A stretch of 64,000 bases of DNA from Akkermansiaceae bacterium (GTDB lineage Bacteria; Verrucomicrobiota; Verrucomicrobiia; Verrucomicrobiales; Akkermansiaceae), in the NCBI GenBank assembly GCA_903919975.1, contig CAIXKE010000038.1, positions 1 through 64,000 of the forward strand. The letters run 5' to 3'. Both the position numbers and the translations under genes were made by a program. This document shows, piece by piece, positions 36,470 to 45,631 of this stretch (within the stretch, counting starts at the first letter, position 1; each line of letters begins with the position of its first letter). Under the pieces are notes generated by a model, which saw only the letters and a list, made by a program, of their open reading frames with translations, searched no databases and was not told the origin of the DNA.

Positions 36470-37537
36470 GTGACGCGCCACCGCACAGACGACCTCCGAA
36501 TCACCGGCCTGAACCCGCTTATTTCACCAGCGGTTCTCGCCTATTATTTACCCATCACCGAACCAGCTTCCGAGTTGGTTGCGGAGGCCCGCGCCCAAGC
36601 GGACGCCATTTTGCGTGGAGAGGATGACCGCTTGCTCGCGGTCGTCGGCCCCTGCTCAATCCATGATCCCAAAGCCGCACTTGCCTATGCGGCAAAGCTG
36701 AAACTCGAGGCCGAACGCCTGAAGGATGACGTCTTCGTCATGATGCGGGTCTATTTTGAAAAACCTCGCACCACAGTCGGCTGGAAAGGCTTGATCAACG
36801 ATCCGAATCTCAACGACTCATTCGATATCAACCAAGGCCTACGCGTCGCGCGTGGGTTGCTCTTGGATCTCGCCAACATGGGAGTCCCGGCCGGAACCGA
36901 GTTCCTCGATACGATTTCGCCACAATACATCGCGGATCTGATCGCCTGGGGAGCCATCGGTGCCCGCACCACCGAGTCACAAATTCACCGCGAATTGGCG
37001 TCCGGCCTCTCCATGCCGGTCGGCTTCAAAAATGGCACCGGCGGCTCGATCCAAATCGCCCTTGATGCGATCCAATCCTCCTCAAACCCCCACCATTTTC
37101 TCTCGGTGACGAAACAAGGAGTCTCGGCAATCGTTTCCACCGCCGGCAATGAATCGTGCCACTTGATTCTGCGTGGCGGCAAGTCCGGCCCGAACTACGA
37201 AAAACCCTGCATCGATGAAGCGGCAGCCATGCTTCGCGAGCAAAATCTCACCGCCTCCGTCATGGTCGATTGCTCGCACGGCAACTCAATGAAGGATTTT
37301 CGCAACCAACCGATGGTCGCGCAAAACCTCGCCCACCAAATCGCCGCAGGCTGCAAGGTCATCACCTCGGTCATGATCGAATCCAACCTCGTCGAAGGAA
37401 ATCAAAAGCTCACCAAAGACCTCGATTCCCTAACGCACGGCCAATCGATCACCGACGCCTGCATCGGCTGGGACGACACCGTCATGACTCTAGACGTGCT
37501 CGCAAAAGCCGTCCGCGCACGCCGCAAGGCTTCCTGA
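36470..37537 (+). CDS. 3-deoxy-7-phosphoheptulonate synthase (class I DAHP synthase)
   Basis: 355 residues from a GTG start. It condenses PEP and erythrose-4-phosphate, the first step of the shikimate pathway. Type I signatures are VVGPCSIHDPKAAL near 60, MMRVYFEKPRTTVGWKGLIN near 90, GAIGARTTESQIHRELASGL near 160, RGGKSGPNY near 240, and VDCSHGNSMKDF near 265. It is like AroF/G/H, but I cannot tell which feedback specificity applies. It diverges from the NAGS-like gene. Confidence 0.9.
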   Translation: MTRHRTDDLRITGLNPLISPAVLAYYLPITEPASELVAEARAQADAILRGEDDRLLAVVGPCSIHDPKAALAYAAKLKLEAERLKDDVFVMMRVYFEKPRTTVGWKGLINDPNLNDSFDINQGLRVARGLLLDLANMGVPAGTEFLDTISPQYIADLIAWGAIGARTTESQIHRELASGLSMPVGFKNGTGGSIQIALDAIQSSSNPHHFLSVTKQGVSAIVSTAGNESCHLILRGGKSGPNYEKPCIDEAAAMLREQNLTASVMVDCSHGNSMKDFRNQPMVAQNLAHQIAAGCKVITSVMIESNLVEGNQKLTKDLDSLTHGQSITDACIGWDDTVMTLDVLAKAVRARRKAS

Positions 37538-37613
37538 AATACTTGCCTTCTGGTATAAACCGGAAACTACCCCGTAAAATCGTATTGGTGGTTTTTTGGT
37601 GATTCGGGCATTG

Positions 37614-37768
37614 AAAAAACCCCAGAGGCACAGAGAAACACTGAGGTCACAGAGGTCATCAATTGAGGATAGAGGAACCGAATAGTTCGTATGCACTGAG
37701 CTTAAAAACTCATCAGTCTTCACTCTGTGATCTCATCTTCCCTCTGTGCCTCTGTGGTCAGAAAAAAC
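37614..37768. repeat. Intergenic inverted repeat of CAGAGG/CCTCTG type
   Basis: AAAAAACCCCAGAGGCACAG (left, from 37614) and CCTCTGTGCCTCTGTGGTCA (right, about 37740) form imperfect inverted arms around about 60 bases. Similar strings are common in intergenic DNA of this lineage. It fills much of the spacer between the DAHP synthase and trxB and may act as a transcript end. Confidence 0.5.
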
Positions 37769-37791
37769 TCCATTCACCAACAGCCTCCGAA

Positions 37792-38718
37792 TCACGCGTG
37801 ACCGCTGAGATAGCGCTCCGCTTCCAAGGCCGCCGCACATCCTTGGCCGGCTGCTGTGATCGCCTGACGGTAGTAATGGTCCGCCACGTCCCCTGCCGCA
37901 AACAAGCCCGGCGTCTTGGTCGAGGTCCGACCCGGGGTTTGCAAAATATAACCGTTTTCATCGAGATCCACGAGTCCATCGAGAAACGCACTGTTAGGCA
38001 CGTGGCCGATCGCGACAAAAACGCAGGCGACTTCCAATTCGGATTCATCGCCATTGATCAGATTCTTCAATTTCACCGCGCGCATCTCACCTTTTTCGTC
38101 GGTCAGATATTCGCTCACCGTCGAGTTCCAAACCGGCTCGATCTTCGGATTCGCCAACACCCGATCCGCCATGATCTTGGAGGCCCGCAATTCATCCCGG
38201 CGGTGAATGAGATATACCTTGCTCGCAAAACGCGTTAAAAAATCCGCTTCCTCGCAAGCACTGTCGCCACCGCCAATCACACACACCGGCACATCGCGAT
38301 AAAACGCCCCATCACATGTCGCGCACGATGTCAGACCATGACCAATGAGCTTTTGCTCCCCCGGCAGCCCCAAATGGCGCGGTGCCGCACCCGTGGCGAT
38401 GATCACGGTTTTCGCCTCAAAAGATTCCTCGCCCGCTTTCAGCAAAAACGATCCATCATCCCGGCGCTCGACGGACTCCACACTCGCCCACGCAGTCCGC
38501 GAACCGAATTTCTCCGCCTGCGCTTGCATCCGCATCATCAACTCGGGCCCCATGATCCCGTCCGGGTGACCCGGAAAATTCTCAACTTCAGTCGTCGTCG
38601 TCAACTGACCACCCGGCTGCGTGCCGGAAAGAATCAATGGCGTTAGGTTCGCGCGGCCAGTGTAAATCGCAGCGGTGTATCCCGCGCATCCGGTTCCAAT
38701 GATAATGACGTTTTCCAT
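37792..38718 (-). CDS. trxB: Thioredoxin-disulfide reductase
   Basis: 308 residues. The FAD-binding [20 protein letters not shown], the redox motif [10 protein letters not shown] near 138, the NADPH-binding [16 protein letters not shown] near 155, and the C-terminal [20 protein letters not shown] are all present. It reduces thioredoxin with NADPH. The start at 38718 discards a 108-codon upstream extension. Confidence 0.93.
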   Translation of the reverse strand: MENVIIIGTGCAGYTAAIYTGRANLTPLILSGTQPGGQLTTTTEVENFPGHPDGIMGPELMMRMQAQAEKFGSRTAWASVESVERRDDGSFLLKAGEESFEAKTVIIATGAAPRHLGLPGEQKLIGHGLTSCATCDGAFYRDVPVCVIGGGDSACEEADFLTRFASKVYLIHRRDELRASKIMADRVLANPKIEPVWNSTVSEYLTDEKGEMRAVKLKNLINGDESELEVACVFVAIGHVPNSAFLDGLVDLDENGYILQTPGRTSTKTPGLFAAGDVADHYYRQAITAAGQGCAAALEAERYLSGHA

Positions 38719-38862
38719 AAAAATATTCGAGTGACTTGGCCCGAAGTATTCCGGCTCCGCCCCCGGTGAGTCAACCACCGCGTCGCGATAAACCCAAATC
38801 CGAAACAACCAAGCGCGACAATCGCTTGCACCGCCACCGGATTCCATGAGACTACCGCCGCC

Positions 38863-39909
38863 ATGAATCCCGAATCCATCCGCGAAGCCCTCCGCCAAGT
38901 CCGTTATCCCGGTTTCTCGCGCGACATCATCTCCTTCGGTCTCGTCAAGGACGTGATCTGCGATCCCGGACTCACCACGGTCCGCATCGAAGTCCAAACC
39001 CGCGACCCGCAAATCCCAGAAAAAATCTTCCAGGATTGCCACGCCATCCTCGACTCACTCCCGGACATCGGCTCCGTGAAAGTCGAAATCAGCGTCAAAG
39101 ACGCTCCAGCCGCCGCGGGCCTCGCCGGAACCGTCGGGAAATCCTCCATCCCCGGTGTGAAACGCATCATCGCCGTCGCATCCGGTAAAGGCGGCGTCGG
39201 GAAATCCACCATCGCTTCAAATCTGGCCGTAGCACTCGCCGCCAGCGGTGCCAACGTCGGCCTCTGCGATTGCGACCTCTACGGTCCGTCGATGGCTCAA
39301 ATGTTCGGCGTCAACGAGCGCCCACATGCCAATGAACAAGACGAAATCATCCCGCTTGAAGCCCACGGCATCAAACTGATGTCCATGAGCTTCCTGCTGG
39401 AGGACCGCTCGCCCGTCATCGTCCGCGGCCCCATGGCCACCCGTTATACCCAACAATTCCTCCGCCAAGTCGCATGGGGAAACCTCGACTACCTCATTCT
39501 CGATCTACCACCCGGCACCGGTGACATTCAACTCACCATCGTCCAAACCGTCAGCGTGGACGGCGTAATCATCGTCACCACCCCGCAGGAAGTTGCCCTC
39601 ATCGATGCGCGCAAAGCCGTCTCCATGTTTGCCAAAGTCAACGTCCCCATCCTCGGAATCGTTGAAAACATGGCTTGGTTCGAATGCGATGCCGGAAAAA
39701 AATACTTCATCTTCGGTGAAGGCGGCGGCGTCCGCGAAGCGGAAATCCTCAATGTCCCGCTGTTAGGCAGAATTCCTATCGACATGGCTACCCGCCAACG
39801 CGGTGATGCAGGCACGCCCACCGCCCTGCTAACTTCATCGGAAAACAACGTCGCAGCCGCCTTCCATCAACTGGCAGCACAAACCAAAGCCGCCGTCCCC
39901 CTCGCCTGA
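38863..39909 (+). CDS. Mrp/ApbC-type P-loop ATPase, iron-sulfur carrier
   Basis: 348 residues. The N-terminal about 95 residues form a MIP18/DUF59 domain ([20 protein letters not shown]). The ATPase follows, with a deviant Walker [21 protein letters not shown] near 107, [12 protein letters not shown], and [19 protein letters not shown]. Mrp proteins carry or insert Fe-S clusters. The C-terminal CxxC found in many relatives is reduced to [10 protein letters not shown], with only one Cys. Confidence 0.88.
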   Translation: MNPESIREALRQVRYPGFSRDIISFGLVKDVICDPGLTTVRIEVQTRDPQIPEKIFQDCHAILDSLPDIGSVKVEISVKDAPAAAGLAGTVGKSSIPGVKRIIAVASGKGGVGKSTIASNLAVALAASGANVGLCDCDLYGPSMAQMFGVNERPHANEQDEIIPLEAHGIKLMSMSFLLEDRSPVIVRGPMATRYTQQFLRQVAWGNLDYLILDLPPGTGDIQLTIVQTVSVDGVIIVTTPQEVALIDARKAVSMFAKVNVPILGIVENMAWFECDAGKKYFIFGEGGGVREAEILNVPLLGRIPIDMATRQRGDAGTPTALLTSSENNVAAAFHQLAAQTKAAVPLA

Positions 39910-40026
39910 TTCCACCCTCCAAGCGATGCTGTAGCTGCGATCATGGGTCGCCGCGAAAGATGGAAGCCAATGAAGAAGCTTCACGCCGCTCATCGGCACG
40001 ACACTCATCCCGATTAACTTGGCCTT

Positions 40027-40221
40027 GTGGCTACGGAACACTGGTGTATCCCACCCAAGCAAAACGCCTCCTTCGTAGCAGCGATGGAAGACGTGCTGGA
40101 AGTCTATTCCAGAGCACCGCAGCAGGATCGACCGTTAGTTTGGCTGGATGAATTCGCCAAACAACTCCTATCTGAAGCCCTTACTCCTGTTGCAGAAATC
40201 CCGGCAGGAACGCCACGTTGA
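40027..40221 (+). pseudogene. IS630-family transposase fragment
   Basis: A 65-codon frame reads HWCIPPKQNASFVAAMEDVL, EVYSR, and WLDEFAKQLL, which matches the central region of IS630 transposases (usually CIPP-x-A-x-FV-x-x-MEDVL-x-VY). No continuous N- or C-terminal part was found, so it is a decayed remnant. Confidence 0.6.
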
Positions 40222-40641
40222 GACGCAGCGAAGCGATCAGAATCAACGGCAGGGAAACTCATCCGGTGCCGAGAGCGCTGGAGCCGCCACCCGAGTTTTG
40301 GGGGCCGGTCTTCGCGTAGTTGGCGCTGGAGCGCGAGATCGACGGCAACATCCAAACGCAGTTCGAGAAGGTGTCGCGTTATTGTTACGGGATTTTTTGA
40401 AGGAAAATTTGGCCGCCATGGAAACCGGGGGAGCGGGTCACCATGGCGGCATTGTCATGACCGGGCCTGCGCTTGGGCGTGTCGTGCGGCCGGGAATTGC
40501 CCTGTGACGGGCTGAAGGGGGAAAGGGTTGATCTGGCTGCGGGTTGCAGGATCAAACGAGATCGGATTTCGCGGTTTTCCATCTTTGACAATCCGGCAGA
40601 GGGACGACAGTTTCGCCGCGCTAACCAGCACTTTCAATATC
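40222..40641. other. 420-base spacer between IS630 remnant and lpd, with a 10-bp inverted repeat
   Basis: No convincing gene. GCCGCCATGG (40412-40421) and CCATGGCGGC (40441-40450) form a perfect inverted repeat around 19 bases. It could be an operator, an end of a lost element or a hairpin in the lpd leader. Confidence 0.4.
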
Positions 40642-42024
40642 ATGGCCTACGATCTCATTGTCATTGGTGGCGGCCCAGCCGGCTACGTCGCCGCTATCCG
40701 CGCCGCTCAACTCGGAAAATCCGTCGCCTGTGTCGAAGCCGACCGCGCCGGAGGAACCTGCCTCAACTGGGGATGCATCCCCACCAAGGCCTTGCTGAAA
40801 AACGCCGAGCTTTATCAAACGCTCACTCACAAAGCCGCCGAGTTCGGTTTGAAAATCGACGGGCTGACCTACGATTGGTCGGCGGTGATCGGTCGCTCGC
40901 GCAAGGTTTCGGAACGCCTCGCTGGCGGCATCGAGTTTTTATTCAAAAAGAACAAGGTCGATTACATCCGTGGTTTCGGTTCGATCGAAGGCACCGGAAA
41001 AGTCGGCGTCAAGGCCGCTGACGGCTCCACCCAAGTCCTCGAAACCAAAGATATCCTCATCGCCACCGGCTGCGTGTCCCGCGGGCTCCCTCCCCTTCCC
41101 TACAATGGCGAATCGGTGATCGGCTCGAAGGAAGCGATGACTTTGCCAAAGCAGCCCAAGGAAATGATCATCATTGGCGCAGGCGCGATCGGCGTCGAGT
41201 TCGCCTACATCTACAATGCCTTCGGCACCAAGGTGACGCTTGTCGAGATGCTTCCGCGCGTCCTGCCCGTCGAGGACGATGAAGTGGGCGATGCCCTCGA
41301 AAAATCGCTCATCAAACAAGGCATCCGCTGCCTCACCAACACCAAAATCACCGCCATGAAGGACCATGGCTCACACGTCGAACTAACGCTCGAGGGACCG
41401 AAAGAAAACGGCACCATCCGCGCGGAAGTCTGCTTGGTGGCCATCGGCATCCAACCGGTGCTTCCCGGCGGCGTCCAACCCGCTCTCTCGGAGCGCGGTT
41501 TCATCAATGTCGGCGATCGCTATGAAACCTCGATTCCCGGCGTGTATGCCGCTGGCGACATCACCGGCCCGCCATGGTTGGCGCACACCGCATCGTTTGA
41601 AGCCGTGCAAGCGGTCGAGGGCCTCTACGTTCCCGGCCACAAGCCACGCAAGGTGACCAATTTCCCCGGCTGCACTTATTGCCATCCGCAAGTCGCATCG
41701 GTCGGAAAAACCGAGCGCGCACTCAAGGAGGCCGGCATCGAATACAAAGTGGGCAAAATCCCGTTTGTCGCCATCGGCAAGGCCATCGCTTCCGGCGAAC
41801 CCGAAGGATTCGCCAAATTGCTTTATGGCAAAAAACACGGTGAATTGCTCGGCGCGCACATCATCGGTGAAAACGCCACCGAGCTCATCGCCGAAATGGG
41901 GCTCGCCCTTGACCAGGAGCTCACCGCAGAGGAAATCCACGCAACCATCCACGCCCACCCGACGATGTCCGAAGTGATCCACGAGGCCACTCTCGCGGCC
42001 GAAGGCCACGCGATCCATTTCTGA
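40642..42024 (+). CDS. lpdA: Dihydrolipoyl dehydrogenase (E3)
   Basis: 460 residues. The FAD dinucleotide motif VIGGGPAGYVAAIRAAQLGK at the N-terminus, the redox disulfide GGTCLNWGCIPTKALLKN near 40, the NAD motif IIGAGAIGVEFAYIYNAFGT near 180, the FAD GVYAAGDITGPPWLAHTA near 305, and the C-terminal His-Glu in HAHPTMSEVIHEA are all intact. It reoxidises lipoamide in 2-oxoacid dehydrogenase complexes. None of the E1/E2 genes adjoin it. Confidence 0.93.
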   Translation: MAYDLIVIGGGPAGYVAAIRAAQLGKSVACVEADRAGGTCLNWGCIPTKALLKNAELYQTLTHKAAEFGLKIDGLTYDWSAVIGRSRKVSERLAGGIEFLFKKNKVDYIRGFGSIEGTGKVGVKAADGSTQVLETKDILIATGCVSRGLPPLPYNGESVIGSKEAMTLPKQPKEMIIIGAGAIGVEFAYIYNAFGTKVTLVEMLPRVLPVEDDEVGDALEKSLIKQGIRCLTNTKITAMKDHGSHVELTLEGPKENGTIRAEVCLVAIGIQPVLPGGVQPALSERGFINVGDRYETSIPGVYAAGDITGPPWLAHTASFEAVQAVEGLYVPGHKPRKVTNFPGCTYCHPQVASVGKTERALKEAGIEYKVGKIPFVAIGKAIASGEPEGFAKLLYGKKHGELLGAHIIGENATELIAEMGLALDQELTAEEIHATIHAHPTMSEVIHEATLAAEGHAIHF

Positions 42025-42069
42025 AAATCGCGGAAATCCCGGATTGCCGGACATCACACTCCTTCCCCC

Positions 42070-42109
42070 CCCTCACTGGAACCTCTCCGGTGAGGGATTT
42101 GTTGTTTTT
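42070..42109 (+). terminator. Intrinsic terminator downstream of lpdA
   Basis: CCCTCAC (42070-42076) pairs with GTGAGGG (42090-42096), extended by TGG/CCG with a mismatch, and is followed by ATTTGTTGTTTTT. It lies 46 bases after the lpdA stop. Confidence 0.7.
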
Positions 42110-42152
42110 GCGAACGCAGTCCCCTCGGGGCGTTAATCCTAGAAAAAGAAAT

Positions 42153-42292
42153 GGAACCGCAGATGGACGTTAATGAACGCAGATAATGACTGACTTACAT
42201 CTTACACTACCCAACAGCTCACCTTTTGGGTGAACATTGGATTTATCGTAAGCCATTGAAAATTAACGTTTATCTGCGTTCATCTGCGGTTC
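42153..42292. repeat. Intergenic inverted repeat of CTGCGTTCATCTGCGG type
   Basis: GGAACCGCAGATGGACGTTA to GAACGCAGATAA (42153-42185) mirrors TTATCTGCGTTCATCTGCGG (about 42269-42293) with an internal insertion on the left. A related single arm without a partner occurs near 1190-1225. This string recurs in intergenic DNA of many bacteria. Confidence 0.5.
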
Positions 42293-42307
42293 ATTTTCCC
42301 ATCTAGG

Positions 42308-42763
42308 TTAATCTTTTCCCATCGGGGCGGGCACGATCAACGTGGGGACGGTGGCCTTACGAACCATGCCTTCGGCCACGCTGCCAAGCAGCAAGGCCGC
42401 GATGGCTCCATGGCCGTGCGATCCCAAGACCACGAAATCCGCACCGCACTCCTTGACGTAATCGAGCAAGGCATGGAGCGGGCTTCCTTCCGCGATCTGC
42501 GAGGTGGCACTCGGCAACTCAGGTTTCAACTTTTCCAAGAGAGCCTCGATTTTTTCGCCGGCTCGGCGTTTCGCTTCCTCCTGATATGCATGCAGGGCCG
42601 GGAACTCGTCGGGAGTAAAACCGTAGGCCGTGTAACTGGGTTCCGGCTCCACCACGTGAAACAAACGCAACTGCGCACCGAACGCCTTGGCCAGACTGCT
42701 GGCCATATCAAGCACGCCAGGCGTGGCATTTGAAAAATCCACTGCGACAACAATTGTTTTCAT
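42308..42763 (-). CDS. Universal stress protein (UspA family)
   Basis: 151 residues, single Usp domain. The start at 42763 gives MKTIVVAVDFS. The ATP-binding signature GSHGHGAIAALLLGSVAEGM near residue 119 fits G-2x-G-9x-G-S/T. It is a probable ATP-binding stress protein; role unknown. Confidence 0.85.
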   Translation of the reverse strand: MKTIVVAVDFSNATPGVLDMASSLAKAFGAQLRLFHVVEPEPSYTAYGFTPDEFPALHAYQEEAKRRAGEKIEALLEKLKPELPSATSQIAEGSPLHALLDYVKECGADFVVLGSHGHGAIAALLLGSVAEGMVRKATVPTLIVPAPMGKD

Positions 42764-42841
42764 AGCAACTCTAACCAAGCATCTTTCGGGGCTCATTGCA
42801 ACCGATCATTCACCCCAGGGCCAACGCATCTCCATTTTCTT

Positions 42842-43003
42842 AGCCGCAACAAGGCGCAAAACGGGCGCAAAATCCCGATTGGTTATTTAAATCCGCACAC
42901 CGGAGGGTCATTTCGAGTGGCGATGCGTGGTAATTTGCACCAAACCGGGAATCACCAACCTCAGGTTTTTCATTTTGCGTATTTTTTGCGCCTTGTTGCG
43001 GCT
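42842..43003. repeat. Long inverted repeat, MITE-like
   Basis: AGCCGCAACAAGGCGCAAAA to GCAAAAT (42842-42873) is almost fully mirrored by ATTTTGCG to TTGCGCCTTGTTGCGGCT (42972-43003), with a short mismatched stretch in the middle of the 32-base arms. About 98 bases separate the arms, and no coding sequence lies between. It occupies the divergent spacer between uspA and the glyoxalase gene. Confidence 0.6.
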
Positions 43004-43089
43004 GAAAAATCACCGCCTGAATTTGATGCGTCGACCCAGCGGATTCGTGGTTTGGCAAACGCCTCAGTTTAGGCCATCATCCGCCTGTC

Positions 43090-43464
43090 ATGATCCGCTT
43101 CCTTCACACCCGCATCCGCGTTCAAAATCTGGACGACTCCATCGCATTTTACCAAAAACTCGGCTATCTCGAAAAAGAACGCAAAACCTCTCCTCAGGGT
43201 AACCAACTCGCCTTTCTCGAACTACCCGGCAATTCGGTGTTTCTTGAACTGACTTGGTCGGCAGACTACAAGACCACCTGCCCCGAAGATCTGATGCACA
43301 CCGCGCTCGGCGTTCCCGACATCATCGAATACTGCAACCAACTCGAACAATCCGGCCTCGAAATCTGGCCATCCGGCTGGCGCGAAAAATTTGCCTCGGG
43401 TGCACGCAAAATGGCGTTTGTCACCGATCCGGACGGCTATGAGGTCGAGATTTTGGAAAACTAA
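43090..43464 (+). CDS. Glyoxalase I/VOC-family protein
   Basis: 124 residues. VOC-fold metal ligands typical of lactoylglutathione lyase are visible: His in FLHTRIRV, Glu in VFLELTW, His in MHTALGV and Glu in YEVEILE. It would convert a methylglyoxal hemithioacetal to the lactoyl thioester. The protein has the short GloA length, though substrate thiol in this lineage may not be glutathione. Confidence 0.8.
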   Translation: MIRFLHTRIRVQNLDDSIAFYQKLGYLEKERKTSPQGNQLAFLELPGNSVFLELTWSADYKTTCPEDLMHTALGVPDIIEYCNQLEQSGLEIWPSGWREKFASGARKMAFVTDPDGYEVEILEN

Positions 43465-43754
43465 ACGATCAACCCGCGCCGGCAATTCGTCAGGCAACGC
43501 AACCCATTGCGGTTGCGCGATTGGAACAAATAAGGAGCGGCCCGACTCATTCTCCACCAGGAAAAACCCATTAACCCGGGGCGTTTCAGCCGAACCGCTC
43601 TGTCTTGCGACGCCAGCAATGATGCACGACTAGCAATTTTTTGTCAGTTCAAAAAATATCTGTTTTTTCCAATCTTAATCTCGCGCGTTTTGAAAACAGC
43701 GCTGCGCTATAAAGCACATTGGTATTCAATGAAATATGAAACACGCTCGAAAAA

Positions 43755-44351
43755 ATGACACCACCCCGCCCGACCCAACTTGCGCAGATTCTCCTTCGGA
43801 ATTCGATTCACGAGGGCGACATCGTCATCGACAGCACTGCAGGAAATGGCCATGATACGGTGTTTCTAGCAGAATGCGTGGGCTTGAATGGCAGGGTGCT
43901 GGCGTTCGACATTCAGGAGTCGGCTATTCGCTCTGCAAAGGCTGCGGTGATCGCCGCCAATTTGGGCGACCGTGTGGAATTTCATCAACTCAGCCATGCC
44001 AAAATGGCGGAGCACGCGGAGCACGGTTCGGTGGCGGCGATCATGTTCAACCTCGGCTACCTGCCGGGGAACGATCATCATTTCACGACACAGACGGAAG
44101 AAACCCTCACGGCCATGGCTGTCGCCACCGATTTATTGAAACCCGGGGGAATACTCTCCGTGGTTTGCTATCCTGGCCATCCGGAAGGCGCGGTGGAAGC
44201 GGAGTTGGTGGAGGTATGGATGAGTTCGCTCACAAGCGACGGCTGGTGCGTCGCAAAATACGCAATGCTCGGCACGCGAAAGCCTGCTCCATTTCTACTC
44301 ATGGGCCGGAAGGACGGACTGAAGTCCGGGACTACTTCTTATTCGCCTTAA
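43755..44351 (+). CDS. SAM-dependent RNA methyltransferase, MnmM/YtqB-like
   Basis: 198 residues. The AdoMet-binding DSTAGNGHDTVFLAECVG near 26 and the family-typical MFNLGYLPGNDHHFTT near 97 (FNLGYLPG) place it in the YtqB (MraW_2) group, whose Bacillus member MnmM methylates the wobble uridine of tRNA. Its 3' end overlaps the converging coxB gene by 20 bases. The upstream 290 bases hold no gene. Confidence 0.75.
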   Translation: MTPPRPTQLAQILLRNSIHEGDIVIDSTAGNGHDTVFLAECVGLNGRVLAFDIQESAIRSAKAAVIAANLGDRVEFHQLSHAKMAEHAEHGSVAAIMFNLGYLPGNDHHFTTQTEETLTAMAVATDLLKPGGILSVVCYPGHPEGAVEAELVEVWMSSLTSDGWCVAKYAMLGTRKPAPFLLMGRKDGLKSGTTSYSP

Positions 44352-45096
44352 GAGCCGCTTCGGATTGGCCCTTGAACCACGAATCGTATTCATCGGCAGC
44401 CACGACTTCCATGCTGCCAACCATGTTGGCATGGCCTTCGCCGCAGAGTTGTCCGCAAACTACGAAGGTCTCAAGCGTCTCGATCGGAGTGAACCACATC
44501 GGGATCTCACGGCCCGGAATGGCGTCCTGCTGGATGCGCATCGGAACGATCGAATAATTATGGATCACATCCTTGGTGCCGATATTGAGCACCGCTGGCA
44601 CGCTCACCGGCAGCTTCAGAATCGGGCTGGTGAAGTCATCCAAAGCATTGGGGTCCTGGTAATCAATTCCGAGATCGTTCGAACCGGAAATCAGGGCCGG
44701 GTCCACGCGGCCGAATTTTCCATCGGCACCAGCGTAATGATAAGTCCAACCGAACTGCCAGCCCACCACGCGCACGCGGACGGGGTTCAAATCCTGGACT
44801 TGCTTCCAGCTATCGACACGGTCTGCCCAGAGAGGAAAGGCGAAACCCAACAACAGAACCGCCTCGACGATGATCACGCCGACCTCCAAGTGGCTGGACA
44901 AGTGGCTCTTCACCCCGGTGTAGGACGCCTTCGGGTTTCTTTTGTGCCAGAAGCGGAAAATACAATAGAGAAAAAACAGCGTCCACCCGACAAACAAGGC
45001 GATCATGAACCAATGAACCACATCAATCATGTGATCCACTTGGCCACCATGGGCGGAGAAGTTTTTTGGAATACCCAGAAATTTGGAAGGACTCAT
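44332..45096 (-). CDS. coxB: Cytochrome c oxidase subunit II
   Basis: 254 residues with two N-terminal membrane helices (about 25-50 and 70-92) and a CuA cupredoxin domain. CuA ligands are His in KDVIHNYSI and CGQLCGEGHANM (Cys-x3-Cys-x3-His-x2-Met), with Gln where many homologues have Glu. No haem c motif follows, so the oxidase is aa3 rather than caa3 and needs a separate cytochrome c. It is the last gene of the minus-strand respiratory cluster. Confidence 0.92.
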   Translation of the reverse strand: MSPSKFLGIPKNFSAHGGQVDHMIDVVHWFMIALFVGWTLFFLYCIFRFWHKRNPKASYTGVKSHLSSHLEVGVIIVEAVLLLGFAFPLWADRVDSWKQVQDLNPVRVRVVGWQFGWTYHYAGADGKFGRVDPALISGSNDLGIDYQDPNALDDFTSPILKLPVSVPAVLNIGTKDVIHNYSIVPMRIQQDAIPGREIPMWFTPIETLETFVVCGQLCGEGHANMVGSMEVVAADEYDSWFKGQSEAALKANKK

Positions 45097-45180
45097 GGAG
45101 GTAAATGCTAAACGCGGAGTGAGTGTTAACGAACTTTGAAAATCATGGCGTAGCCGAAGGCAAATGCTGAAACTCTGAAA

Positions 45181-45393
45181 TCAAGAATCGGTCGAAACGT
45201 AGTCATCGGAAAGGGTTGGATCGAAGTGCTCTTTTTCGCGGCGGGCGATGCGGAACATGAAAAAAGCAATCCCGCCGAGCATCGAGAGAATAACGACTAG
45301 CAGGAAGAAGATCGACCAACCGGCCGCGTCACCTCCACCCTCGACCATGGAGACACGGCAGGTGGAGCAGGCGATAGTTTGCAGCAAAATCAT
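45181..45393 (-). CDS. Small membrane protein of the oxidase cluster
   Basis: 70 residues from the ATG at 45393 (MILLQTIACSTCRVSMVEGG). One strongly hydrophobic helix spans about 28-50 and a charged tail follows. A Cys-Ser-Thr-Cys motif precedes the helix. Position between oxidase genes suggests an assembly or structural role. No family recognised. Confidence 0.55.
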   Translation of the reverse strand: MILLQTIACSTCRVSMVEGGGDAAGWSIFFLLVVILSMLGGIAFFMFRIARREKEHFDPTLSDDYVSTDS

Positions 45394-45406
45394 CGGAATA
45401 TGGTTT

Positions 45407-45607
45407 TCAAATGTGAATCTGGCGGGCCTTGCGCAAGAAATAGACGCCGTAAGCCAGCATGAGGACAATCCCCGCGATGCCTACGTAACCAAGCGCGTTG
45501 AAAATGCCGGAGTTTTCCGGCGAGAATACAAACGACCAAACCGCAAGGAATGAAAAGAGCAGTGTGCTTACGGTTACGAAGACGAGATGGAAGCTCTTGA
45601 GTGACAT
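45407..45607 (-). CDS. Small two-helix membrane protein of the oxidase cluster
   Basis: 66 residues with two hydrophobic helices (about 7-28 and 37-57) and a basic C-terminus. It lies in the same operon order between subunit IV and the one-helix protein. Small accessory subunits of haem-copper oxidases look like this, but no family is recognised. Confidence 0.6.
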   Translation of the reverse strand: MSLKSFHLVFVTVSTLLFSFLAVWSFVFSPENSGIFNALGYVGIAGIVLMLAYGVYFLRKARQIHI

Positions 45608-45631
45608 GGCGGCGGATGGTTCAGGCTGATT

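Noticed and set aside
37663-38238. Plus-strand ORF of 191 residues across trxB
   Set aside because: It is antisense to a clear thioredoxin reductase and its product has no family-like features.
39835-40062. Minus-strand 75-residue ORF between mrp and the IS630 remnant
   Set aside because: It overlaps the 3' end of mrp, starts inside the remnant region and matches nothing. It is probably a shadow.
44365-45111. Large plus-strand ORFs across coxB, ctaD, coxC, actF and actB
   Set aside because: They are antisense frames opened by GC-rich codon bias over strongly supported respiratory genes.
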